NCBI RefSeq assembly: GCF_041021895.1
Contig: NZ_CP157428.1
Location: 1,860,001 to 1,924,000, forward strand
Length of the DNA stretch: 64,000 nucleotides
Source of the DNA: Acinetobacter sp. XH1741
GTDB lineage: Bacteria > Pseudomonadota > Gammaproteobacteria > Pseudomonadales > Moraxellaceae
Reading direction: 5' to 3'
Shown: positions 8,182 through 15,332 of the stretch, in pieces
Layout: the number at the start of each line of letters is the position of its first letter
Position numbering within the stretch: the stretch's first letter is position 1
Translations under genes and position numbers: made by a program
The notes under the pieces: generated by a model
The model's input: the letters and a program-made list of their open reading frames with translations, nothing else
Database searches by the model: none
Told to the model about the DNA's origin: nothing

Positions 8182-8484
8182 ATGAAGTACATTAAGTCTA
8201 TTTTCGCGGCTTTACTGATCGCTCTCTCTGCTCCAACCTTTGCAAAAGAACATGCTTACCATGGTTCGCATCAGGGCTATAGCCATGCTTATCGTGGCTC
8301 ACATCAGGGCTATGGTCATGCCTATCATGGTACACATCATGGTTATGGCCATGCTTATCGTGGTTCGCATCATGGTTATGGTCATGCTTATTATGGCCCG
8401 CATCATGGCAAAGGCTACTATCATAATAAAGCCCATGGCGATCATGGGTCTGATATGCATAGCCACGGACGTGGTCATCGATAA
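8182..8484 (+). CDS. Secreted histidine-rich tandem-repeat protein
   Basis: A 100-residue precursor with a clear signal peptide (MKYIKSIFAALLIALSAPTFA, cut before KEH), so it is exported to the periplasm or beyond. The mature part is five copies of an 11-residue unit HAYxGxHxGYG, followed by a His/Gly tail (HGDHGSDMHSHGRGHR). About a quarter of mature residues are His, which predicts binding of Zn, Cu, Ni or similar. AAGGA precedes the ATG at 8182. A longer in-frame start at 8080 would bury the signal peptide and is rejected. A terminator follows at once, so it is a single-gene unit. Metal buffering is inference. Confidence 0.8.
   Translation: MKYIKSIFAALLIALSAPTFAKEHAYHGSHQGYSHAYRGSHQGYGHAYHGTHHGYGHAYRGSHHGYGHAYYGPHHGKGYYHNKAHGDHGSDMHSHGRGHR
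8251..8415 (+). repeat. Five 33-bp tandem repeats inside the His-rich gene
   Basis: Five contiguous 33-base units begin at 8251, 8284, 8317, 8350 and 8383, each starting CATGCTTA and encoding HAY-x-G-x-H-x-GYG (last unit degenerate). Being a multiple of three, gain or loss of units would keep the frame, so the number may vary between strains. Confidence 0.9.
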
Positions 8485-8499
8485 TTCAGTTCACTATAG

Positions 8500-8527
8500 A
8501 ACCCTGCAATATCCTGCGGGGTTTTTT
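8500..8527 (+). terminator. Rho-independent terminator of the His-rich gene
   Basis: Stem AACCCTGCA with TGCGGGGTT (one wobble) around ATATCC, followed by a T-run, 16 bases past the stop codon. Confidence 0.85.
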
Positions 8528-8618
8528 ATGCTTCCATCTCACCTATTTATAAACTCAAATTTTATCAACTATGGTGAAGTTGTTCAGGATTTAGATTAGG
8601 CGTCTGTTATTAATAAAA

Positions 8619-9506
8619 TTATTTTTCGATCAATGCATCTTTAATAATCTTAAACGCAGGAGATATTAAACGCCGACTCGTATAGAACAAATAAAAGGGT
8701 GGCAATGTGACAGCATATTGCTCTAATAAACTTACTAGTTTTTTTTCTTCCAAAGCTGGTTGCACGAGCGAATAGGGTAAATAGGCAATTGCACAACTGT
8801 CTATTACTGCATCTAACATCTCATCTAAACTGGTCATCACGAGTTGTACTGGCCCTCTAAAATATATACTTTTATTTTTATCTTTAAACTCCCAAGCCAT
8901 TAGAGAGTTATCAGTTAATAACCTGATATAAATTCCTTTATGATTTTTTAAATCTTCAATCGTATGGGGTGTACCGTATTTTTCTAAATACATAGGTGAA
9001 GCCACCAAACGAAATGGAATCTCTTTACTTATAGGGATCGCAATTAAATCTTTTTCGACTAAATTGCCTACACGGACACCAGCATCATATCCCTCTTTGG
9101 CAATATCAATCCGTCTATTCTCAGAAGTCAGTTCAATCGATATATCGGGATATTGCTTAACAATATTTTTAAGTTTGGGCCACAAATGATATTTAATCGT
9201 ATAAGCATCTGCAGAAATACGAACATGTCCACTCGGCAGGTCTTTCATAGAACTAATTTGTTCTATTCCTAAGTCTATATTTTCTATGTTTTGACCGACT
9301 AATTCGATTAAACGAGAACCCGCTTCGGTAAGAGTTAAGCTGCGGGTAGATCGGTTTAATAATTTGATACCTAACTGCGCTTCAAGATTATTAATACTTT
9401 GACTCACAGCAGACTGAGTAACGCCCATATATGCCGCAGCTTTCGTAAAATTTTTAGTCTTTACTACTTCAGAAAATGTTTTTAAATCATTCAGATTGAT
9501 TTTCAT
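8619..9506 (-). CDS. LysR-family transcriptional regulator
   Basis: 295 residues, the normal length for the family. The N-terminal winged helix-turn-helix is clear (TKAAAYMGVTQSAVSQSINNLEAQLGIKLLNRSTRSLTLTEAG in pieces at residues ~20-63), followed by a LysR substrate-binding domain (HVRISADAYTIKYHLWPKL onwards). It is divergent from the hydrolase gene at 9659, with 152 bases between, the classic LysR arrangement in which the regulator binds the shared region and controls both. It is likely to activate or repress that hydrolase; the inducer is unknown. The recognition region resembles the CrgA-type subgroup. Confidence 0.9.
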   Translation of the reverse strand: MKINLNDLKTFSEVVKTKNFTKAAAYMGVTQSAVSQSINNLEAQLGIKLLNRSTRSLTLTEAGSRLIELVGQNIENIDLGIEQISSMKDLPSGHVRISADAYTIKYHLWPKLKNIVKQYPDISIELTSENRRIDIAKEGYDAGVRVGNLVEKDLIAIPISKEIPFRLVASPMYLEKYGTPHTIEDLKNHKGIYIRLLTDNSLMAWEFKDKNKSIYFRGPVQLVMTSLDEMLDAVIDSCAIAYLPYSLVQPALEEKKLVSLLEQYAVTLPPFYLFYTSRRLISPAFKIIKDALIEK

Positions 9507-9658
9507 GATTTATAAGTTCTACTAATAGTTACGATCAAATTATACCTTCTAATCAGACTAATCGTTGCTTGTTACTATGGTTTTAGTGAAATGAAGCACA
9601 AGCAAAACTCATCCCATTTTTTCAACAAAACATTTAAGTTAATTAAGGAATCAATCTA

Positions 9659-10573
9659 ATGAAAACTGTGAAATTTCAAAACACTAATGGTCAAGGCAAT
9701 ACAATTGCTGCAAATATTCATTACCCACCAACTTTTGATGAAACTCAAAAATATCCTACAGTTGTTGTTGCTCATCCGGGTGGGGGCGTAAAAGAGCAAA
9801 CAGCAGGTTTATATGCAGCTAATCTTGCAAAGCAAGGATTCGTAACTATTGCATTTGATGCCTCTTATCAAGGTGAAAGTACAGGTCTTCCACGTCAATT
9901 GGAAAATCCTTATATCCGTACAGAAGACATTAGTGCCGTTATTGATTATCTCACCACGTTAAGTTATGTCGATCAAAACCGTATTGGGGCGATGGGTATT
10001 TGTGCAGGTGCGGGTTACGCTGCGAATGCGGCAATCAATGATCATCGTATTAAAGCAGTAGGTACGGTAAGTGCAGTAAATATTGGTTCAATGTTTAGAA
10101 ATGGTTGGGAAAATACAGTTAAAGATGCAGACGCTATCCCATACATTCAAGCCGGATCTGATGCTCGAACAGCAGATGCAAATAGTTCAGATATTGCAAC
10201 CATTCCGCTTGCGCCTTTAAAAGAGGAAGATGCGCCGAATGAAGAGCTGCGTCAAGCATGGGAGTATTACCATACACCACGAGCTGAACACCCTAATTCA
10301 CCAGGATTTGCAACAGCTCGTAGCTTAACTCAAATTATTACTTATGATGCCTACAACAAAGCTGAAGCTTTCTTAACTCAGCCATTAGTTTCGATTGCTG
10401 GAAGTGTGGCAGGTAGTAAGTGGATGAGTGAAGATTTAATTCAGCGCGCGGCAAGTCAGGATAAAACCTTACATATTATTGAAGGTGCAAATCACATGGA
10501 ATTATATGATATTCCTCAATATGTAAATGAAGCTTCGAGCGTACTTACAGATTTCTTTAAAATAAAACTATAA
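9659..10573 (+). CDS. Alpha/beta hydrolase with a Cys nucleophile (dienelactone hydrolase/YcjY-like)
   Basis: Cytosolic alpha/beta hydrolase of 304 residues. The oxyanion region AHPGGGVKEQ is followed by the nucleophile elbow G-I-C115-A-G, where Cys replaces the usual Ser, as in dienelactone hydrolase and the YcjY group. The catalytic His is probably H279 in GANHMELYD. Between them is an extended cap-like insertion (residues ~150-220). AAGGA-type ribosome binding site before the ATG. Regulated most likely by the divergent LysR protein. Substrate unknown; activity on esters, lactones or thioesters is inferred from the family. Confidence 0.8.
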   Translation: MKTVKFQNTNGQGNTIAANIHYPPTFDETQKYPTVVVAHPGGGVKEQTAGLYAANLAKQGFVTIAFDASYQGESTGLPRQLENPYIRTEDISAVIDYLTTLSYVDQNRIGAMGICAGAGYAANAAINDHRIKAVGTVSAVNIGSMFRNGWENTVKDADAIPYIQAGSDARTADANSSDIATIPLAPLKEEDAPNEELRQAWEYYHTPRAEHPNSPGFATARSLTQIITYDAYNKAEAFLTQPLVSIAGSVAGSKWMSEDLIQRAASQDKTLHIIEGANHMELYDIPQYVNEASSVLTDFFKIKL

Positions 10574-10592
10574 GTTGATTAGCATTCATACA

Positions 10593-10618
10593 GTAAAAGC
10601 CGTTTAATGGGCTTTTAC
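10593..10618 (+). terminator. Terminator after the hydrolase gene
   Basis: GTAAAAGCC pairs with GGCTTTTAC around GTTTAATG, 19 bases after the stop; followed by a short T-rich stretch. Confidence 0.7.
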
Positions 10619-10870
10619 TCTTTTGAAATAAAACTTATTTTTGTTGGATGAATTAATTTATTTCAAGCGCTTTAAAAATGAAGGCTATTTTAGATAAAGA
10701 TAGACCAGATAGACTTGCGGTTTAGCGCATTTATACACTGAACAATATTGATTTAAACTGAGAAACCGCCACTTTATAAACTCCAATTTAACAATAACTT
10801 GTTAATTATTTATCCTTACTTTTTAATGATCTAATTTAAAACAAATGTCATTTTGCGTGCTTGACTACAC

Positions 10871-11176
10871 GTGACTTGGACACTATCCTTTGCCTGCTGG
10901 CCTACATTGCCAGTCGGTCGTCGCAGACCGTTTCACACCGCATCAGGGCTATTCCATCTGAGGAGTAGTTTTGTGTGTACTCTCGTTCCCTCCCGTAGCG
11001 GTAGGACGGGAGAGGGACACCTATGGTGTGCTGGTTGTGTGACCAGTCTGCGAACCTTCTTCCGTTCTGCCACCCTAATTTTAATGTTTGGCAGAACTCC
11101 CAATAAAAAGGAGTTGGCTTTGCACATTCATTATTTCTTGGCAGTCCTTGCCAAAAGCTATAACGACACAGCTTAA
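10871..11176 (+). CDS. Possible Ash/Icd-like remnant reading frame in a GC-rich, hairpin-rich patch
   Basis: A 101-codon frame opening with GTG in DNA clearly richer in G+C than its surroundings. The translation (for example SRSGRTGEGHLWCAGC) has the Arg/Gly/Ser-rich look of the Ash/Icd-like frames found in P4-type satellite elements, but I cannot confirm homology. The DNA folds into several hairpins: CGGTC/GACCG around 10917-10932, CTCCCGT/ACGGGAG near 10990-11013, and CTGGT/ACCAG near 11030-11045. It may therefore be a structured RNA instead of a gene. There is no convincing ribosome binding site. A TetR gene follows. Transfer from a mobile element is suspected. Confidence 0.35.
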   Translation: MTWTLSFACWPTLPVGRRRPFHTASGLFHLRSSFVCTLVPSRSGRTGEGHLWCAGCVTSLRTFFRSATLILMFGRTPNKKELALHIHYFLAVLAKSYNDTA

Positions 11177-11289
11177 AAAATTACAGCAGCTTGAACGCCA
11201 TAAGGTTTTCAGGCTTTAAGTCATTTTTACTTAAAACTTACGTTAACAACAAAACTTGAGATGTGCCAAGCACCGTCTTACGGCTTTGC

Positions 11290-11319
11290 TGTGCCTTTTT
11301 TTCTCCCAAAAAGGGCACA
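11290..11319. repeat. Inverted repeat before the TetR gene
   Basis: TGTGCCTTTTT and AAAAAGGGCACA are inverted copies (one bulge) separated by seven bases, with a T-run in each direction. It could act as a terminator for the upstream patch or as an operator for the TetR protein starting 50 bases later. Confidence 0.5.
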
Positions 11320-11368
11320 GGCTTTTTATCTCATTTAGATACAACAAGAATTTTATAACGGTAAACCT

Positions 11369-11932
11369 ATGCCAAATTACTTAGAAACCTCTTCCAAAAA
11401 ATTACACATTATTGATACCTCTATTCGTCTATTTACGACTTATGGATTTCACACAGCAGGCGTAGACCTGATTGCCAAAGAGTCTAAAATTCCAAAAGCC
11501 ACACTTTACAACTACTTCCACTCAAAAAGAGGTCTGATTGAAATATGCCTCTTACTTCAAAAAGCCACACTTATGGATAAAGTAACAGAGGTCATAGAAA
11601 CGACTCAATATTCCACTTTGACTGATAAACTCAGGCAAATTTATCTTTTACATGCCGACTTAAATAGCGCTTACTATTTACTGTTTAAGGCAATTTTTGA
11701 AATTAAAACACTTTATCCTCACGCTTACCAAAGCGCTGTGCGTTATAGGCGCTGGCTAAAAAATGAGGTTTTCTGCCTCATGGTAGAAACTAAAAAAATG
11801 GCTTCCTATGCAGAAGCAGAAATTTTGGTATTTATGATAGATGGGGCAATTTTAGGGCTTTTAACTTCAAACAAAATTGAAGAACAAACTAAGTTGTTAG
11901 ATTACTTTTTGGCGAGAGTCGCCGAGCTGTAA
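11369..11932 (+). CDS. TetR/AcrR-family transcriptional repressor
   Basis: 187 residues. The N-terminal TetR DNA-binding domain is evident (LFTTYGFHTAGVDLIAKE, IPKATLYNYFHSKRGL), with a helical ligand-binding domain behind it. No efflux or enzyme gene is adjacent, so its target is not obvious. It sits between the GC-rich hairpin patch and a gene-poor stretch, consistent with cargo or a leftover of an integrated element. It may regulate itself through the inverted repeat at 11290-11319. Ligand unknown. Confidence 0.85.
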   Translation: MPNYLETSSKKLHIIDTSIRLFTTYGFHTAGVDLIAKESKIPKATLYNYFHSKRGLIEICLLLQKATLMDKVTEVIETTQYSTLTDKLRQIYLLHADLNSAYYLLFKAIFEIKTLYPHAYQSAVRYRRWLKNEVFCLMVETKKMASYAEAEILVFMIDGAILGLLTSNKIEEQTKLLDYFLARVAEL

Positions 11933-12357
11933 AAGCAAAAGAAGCATCTTAGTGTTAAATATTTAAGAGATAAATAACATTTAGAATTTTAAATGCTCCT
12001 TACATTGCCTAGACAGGAAACACCAAAGAACCTCGTCAAAACTATAACAAAGAATGCTGAAGATTGTTGCAAACGATGGAACTAAGAAGCAATTTTCAAG
12101 TAAAGTTGGTCTGTTGTAATTAAGCTAATTCGAAAGAGTTGGCTTTTTTGTTTTATACATGACCGAAGGAGAATCACATTTTAAAGGTGTTTATTTAATT
12201 TCAATAATACGATTTAGAATTTGCTTGATTATTGCAATGCTATCACCTGAACACAAAGAGAGTCTGATATTACTTTCGCACAACTGAATATTACAGTGAG
12301 ATATGTTAAGTTTTATAGTCTAAGTCACGATTACTTTTTTAGTAGGTGTGGTGTGTA
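11933..12357. other. Intergenic region with a terminator hairpin
   Basis: About 420 bases with no supported gene. It contains the hairpin annotated at 12122-12149, roughly 190 bases after the TetR stop; that distance leaves room for a small untranslated transcript ending there. The remainder is AT-rich. Confidence 0.4.
12122..12149 (+). terminator. Rho-independent terminator
   Basis: AAGCTAATTC pairs fully with GAGTTGGCTT (two wobbles) around a GAAA tetraloop, followed by six Ts. It ends either a long TetR 3' UTR or an unannotated small RNA. Confidence 0.75.
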
Positions 12358-12750
12358 ATGAATGAAATATGGGAATATCATTTTAAAAAAGGATGGATTC
12401 ATCAGCACAATTTTCTTGCCGCTTACCTCACTTTATTTAATGAGAAAGATATATCTAAAGCTATAATTGCACTGGGATATTTTGGAAAATATGGCGTTTA
12501 TCAAATAGATGATTCAATACTTGGAAATCCAATTGAAGTATATGAATTACAAAATGGTTCCAGACTCCCCAAATACTTAATTGAATATTGTCCAGTAGGA
12601 GCAAATATCGATTATTTTGTTGCATGTAATATGCCGAGCTTGATTGAGCTTTTAAACAAGCTAGCTCCATTAGTTCATGCAGTAACAGCATGTAATCAAA
12701 TTAATGATATATCACCGAATTTAAAAAAACATTCAAAACTAGTTATTTAG
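12358..12750 (+). CDS. Uncharacterised 130-residue protein
   Basis: No family recognised. The frame could open at GTG 12346, but ATG 12358 gives a better N-terminus (MNEIWEYHFKKGW). The protein looks globular and soluble, with many aromatic residues and blocks such as KAIIALGYFGKYGVYQIDDS and LPKYLIEYCPVGANIDYFVA. Its size, isolation and acidic-aromatic character resemble orphan immunity proteins for secreted toxins, but I see no toxin nearby and do not claim it. It is followed 95 bases later by another small gene. Confidence 0.6.
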   Translation: MNEIWEYHFKKGWIHQHNFLAAYLTLFNEKDISKAIIALGYFGKYGVYQIDDSILGNPIEVYELQNGSRLPKYLIEYCPVGANIDYFVACNMPSLIELLNKLAPLVHAVTACNQINDISPNLKKHSKLVI

Positions 12751-12844
12751 ATTTTAAATCAATTCTAGTTACTAAGCTTGAATTAATTTTTGATTATTTG
12801 TTCTATTGTGATGAAATCTTAAACATTTTGAGTAGAACTTTGTT

Positions 12845-13039
12845 ATGACAAGAGAATATAAATATTATCAAGTGGAATCTACTCATTACAATCTTGAACA
12901 AGTTGTTAAATTTACAACAAGTACAGACTTGCGTTCAGCTCTCGTTCGGTTCTCAGATGGCTCAGAAGAGGAGTTTACTTTTGCTAATGAGGATGAGTAT
13001 TTAGAGTTCCTGCAAGTAATAAGAGGGATAGAATTTTAA
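12845..13039 (+). CDS. Small acidic protein, 64 residues
   Basis: Frame of 64 codons with a composition typical of a folded small protein: a beta-rich stretch (LVRFSDGSEEEFTFANEDEYLEFL) ending in an acidic helix. The pattern of a DGSEEEF turn followed by a helix recalls small KTSC- or HTH-associated domains, but no match is claimed. The ribosome binding site is weak. It is downstream of and co-directional with the 12358 gene and may share its transcript. Confidence 0.5.
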   Translation: MTREYKYYQVESTHYNLEQVVKFTTSTDLRSALVRFSDGSEEEFTFANEDEYLEFLQVIRGIEF

Positions 13040-13208
13040 TTTTTTAATGTGATAAATCTATCCATACGCTAAAGAAATAGTATTTATTATTATTTGTATT
13101 TTAAATGAGTGCGAATTATACATAACCGCTAATTAGCCATTATATAAAATTACTTGATAGATTAAGTAGAATATTAAAAAATACTTTGAAAACGGATATA
13201 GATTTTGG

Positions 13209-13392
13209 GTTTGTTAGGATGATTTCTGATTTGAGTGATTTAAAGTTGTAGCACTATTGATTTTGAAAGTTATTTAAATAGACAAGTGAAATAATATATT
13301 ATTAAAATTGAATTAATTATGCTGCCTGGTTTTAAAATAAATATATATTTATTCTTTGGTTAGAATGCTTTTTAAAAAGTATTTCTATTGTA
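13209..13392 (+). pseudogene. Wreck of a third paralog-family-A gene
   Basis: Translating this stretch gives STIDFESYLNR, IIKIELIMLPGF and a final LF-FG block, interrupted by stop codons and a frameshift. It lines up with LKLKYSAIDFESCLNRP, IIKIDLSLLPSF and EYILWLASFIKSI of the gene at 7697-8017. The nucleotide match to 7860-8010 is also plain (ATTGATTTTGAAAGTT, then TTTAAATAGAC; later ATTCTTTGGTT). The N-terminal third is not recognisable. A decayed duplicate is the simplest reading. Confidence 0.75.
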
Positions 13393-13630
13393 AAAAAAGA
13401 TGTAAATATATAAATTTCACTTAAGATTTTTATTTTATTTATAATTGAATTAAATTTTTTGAGATGCTTAAAATTAGATGCAGGAAAAAATTATAATTAT
13501 TAATTATCCTAATAGTAAACAAGGAGATCACATTCAGATACATTTGTATAGTATCTAAGTAAGGGTAAAAGGACTATGGTCATTAAGTGCTAGATAATCA
13601 TCTACACACCATTAAATAGGAGAGACTCTA

Positions 13631-13780
13631 ATGTCTCAACCAGACCAAGTTAAAAATGATCAAGATAAATCAAAGCAGCAACAACAGCAACAACAAGATG
13701 GTAAAGAGTTTGTGCCAAAAATCCCTGATCAGAATGATTTAAATAAACCAAATCAAAATGATAAAAATCAGGAAAAATAA
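13631..13780 (+). CDS. Tiny Gln-rich hydrophilic protein (49 residues)
   Basis: A good ribosome binding site (AGGAG, 8 bases before the ATG) supports this 49-codon frame. The product is highly charged and polar, with a run of seven Gln encoded by CAG/CAA triplets and Asn/Asp/Lys repeats, and no hydrophobic core; it is probably disordered. It resembles the 50-residue protein at 7157-7309 in size and composition. It lies 240 bases after the family A wreck, echoing the pairing seen at 7157-8017. Function unknown. Confidence 0.65.
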   Translation: MSQPDQVKNDQDKSKQQQQQQQDGKEFVPKIPDQNDLNKPNQNDKNQEK

Positions 13781-13869
13781 TATAATAAATTTTTTTCTTA
13801 ATAGTTTAATTGGTAGAAAGAATTACGATTCTTTTTGCCATTTTTTAAGATTAAGAGGAATATTTTAAA

Positions 13870-14340
13870 ATGATTTTTATTATAATCGTTATTTTTTTAG
13901 TTTTTTGTTCCTGTTTTTTATTTAAAATTTTTTCCAAAGTTTATTTGGAGCTGCCTGAAAGAACAATAAAAATAGCTGGGAAGATATTCACAGAAAATAA
14001 AAATTTTTTTGAGCATGAAATAATTGTAACTTTATATCAGGAAGAGTTGATAACTTTGGTAGGTGACCAAAATAGTGACAAGATTACTGTTTTTAAAAAT
14101 GCAGTAATATGTTTGGAAAAAGAAACAAATAAAATTGCCGTATATATAGATACTTTAAGAGTAGGATATCTTAATAAAATAAATTCTAATAGTTTTTCTG
14201 ATTTTTTGAAAATAAAAGGTTTTAATAAAAAGGATGCTTTTGAAGTTGATGCGATTATAATTAGTGAAAAATTAAGCCTATGGAGTGTGAAGCTAGATAT
14301 ACCATATGATATGAAAAAATTTAGGTTTGATAAGTATTAG
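13870..14340 (+). CDS. Single-pass membrane-anchored uncharacterised protein, 156 residues
   Basis: AGAGGAA precedes the ATG. Residues ~2-22 form a hydrophobic N-terminal anchor (FIIIVIFLVFCSCFLFKIF), followed by a soluble domain. The soluble part has a beta-rich pattern. The segment VGYLNKINSNSFSDFLKI followed by EVDAIII and a final LDIP block is reminiscent of HIRAN-like small beta domains, in which a VGYL strand precedes a short helix and a strand. That is a resemblance, not an assignment. Very AT-rich codon use marks it as accessory. Confidence 0.6.
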   Translation: MIFIIIVIFLVFCSCFLFKIFSKVYLELPERTIKIAGKIFTENKNFFEHEIIVTLYQEELITLVGDQNSDKITVFKNAVICLEKETNKIAVYIDTLRVGYLNKINSNSFSDFLKIKGFNKKDAFEVDAIIISEKLSLWSVKLDIPYDMKKFRFDKY

Positions 14341-14452
14341 ATTTATAATAACTATTTAAGTTTATTTTTGTTATGTATGTCTTAATATTTTTTTGTATTT
14401 AAAGAGAAAAGAGATCATAATAATTTTGTGAATAATAAAAAGGCGAAAAACT

Positions 14453-14671
14453 ATGGAACGTAGAGCTGTTAAAATGCATAAAATGTTTAGAGAATTTCAT
14501 GAAGAAAAAGAGCATGGTTATATGGGAGAGTATGATGAAAAACATAACCTTGTAGAGGTATATGATATTTTTAAAGAAAGAATGAAGAAAATAGAAGGAA
14601 CTTATCAGTGGGTTTTGCCTTCATCGGGTGAAGTTTTCTTTGTTGAGGAAGACCCGCTCTATATTCGCTAA
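14453..14671 (+). CDS. Small charged protein, 72 residues
   Basis: Frame of 72 codons, with AAGGCG about 10 bases before the ATG. A basic/acidic helical N-terminus (KMHKMFREFHEEKEHGY) leads into a strand-rich end (YQWVLPSSGEVFFVEEDPLYI). No membrane helix or known domain. It is co-directional with and 112 bases after the membrane-anchored gene, and is followed by a strong hairpin terminator, so the two may form a small operon. Confidence 0.55.
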   Translation: MERRAVKMHKMFREFHEEKEHGYMGEYDEKHNLVEVYDIFKERMKKIEGTYQWVLPSSGEVFFVEEDPLYIR

Positions 14672-14752
14672 CTAATTTTTCTTATTTATTGGCATTTTCC
14701 AAATTCTCTATATTTATACCGCTTAAAAAAATATCTGATAAACGACTCTTAA

Positions 14753-14777
14753 AACCCAAGCTATTGAGCTTGGGTTT
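14753..14777. terminator. Bidirectional terminator
   Basis: Perfect 10-bp stem AACCCAAGCT / AGCTTGGGTT with loop ATTG, A-rich before and T-rich after. It would serve the rightward 14453 gene and the leftward pseudogene ending at 14814. Confidence 0.8.
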
Positions 14778-14813
14778 CTAAACGCTTAATACTGTAATGT
14801 CATTATATGTATT

Positions 14814-15205
14814 TTAGTCTTTCTCAAGAAATTTCGTAATTTCTATAATCTTGTTAAGTGCTTGTGGCTTGAAAAATTTAAAGTGACTTGCAAATCATTT
14901 TTTTTCTTCTTCGAAAATTAGTTCTAATGCCGTGTTGTATTTATTTAACTGATTTATAAATCAATGAAACGTATATAAATCTTTTATAATATCTTTGTTT
15001 TTTTCAGAGCCAATAAAAGTATCTCCCCAATGAAAAAAATTTCTTTATCTCAGTTAAATAACTTTTCAACGAGTGAAAAAGCAACTTCATCAATCTCTAT
15101 AGAGCCTATACAATCTTTATTTCTATTTAGAACCAAAGGTATAATTTGAATATTTAAGGAACCTACTGAATTAGAATTTAATTTAACATAAAAATTAATT
15201 TTCAT
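14814..15205 (-). pseudogene. Decayed ~130-residue protein gene with TGA stops and a frameshift
   Basis: Read leftward from ATG at 15205, 51 codons are open (MKINFYVKLNSNSVGSL...), then a TGA. After a one-base shift near a run of seven Ts, the frame continues with HWGDTFIGSEKNKD, interrupted by two more TGA codons, and ends at TAA 14814-14816. All three internal stops are TGA where Trp would fit (N-x-DKE, FH-x-FIN, KK-x-FAS), which suggests TGG to TGA decay. A TGG is still present once. No family recognised; the overall size fits an immunity-like orphan. Confidence 0.7.
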
Positions 15206-15332
15206 ATTAAATAGATGAATAATTTAAATTTTATGTCTATAAGGCTAAACAATTTATCCTAAAAAAATCTAGTCAATTAGATAAATATAAATTAGCCAAA
15301 TAATTAAAGATATAAATGTATTGGAGAAATGT

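Noticed and set aside
8251..8415. CRISPR-like array
   Set aside because: The 33-bp units are contiguous without spacers and lie in frame within a coding gene.
10933..11127. Leftward frame in the GC-rich patch
   Set aside because: No ribosome binding site and Arg/Pro-rich composition typical of an antisense reading of GC-rich DNA.
14814..15205. TGA read as Trp (recoding) in the decayed gene
   Set aside because: A TGG is still used once, a frameshift is also present, and neighbouring genes use TGA as a stop.
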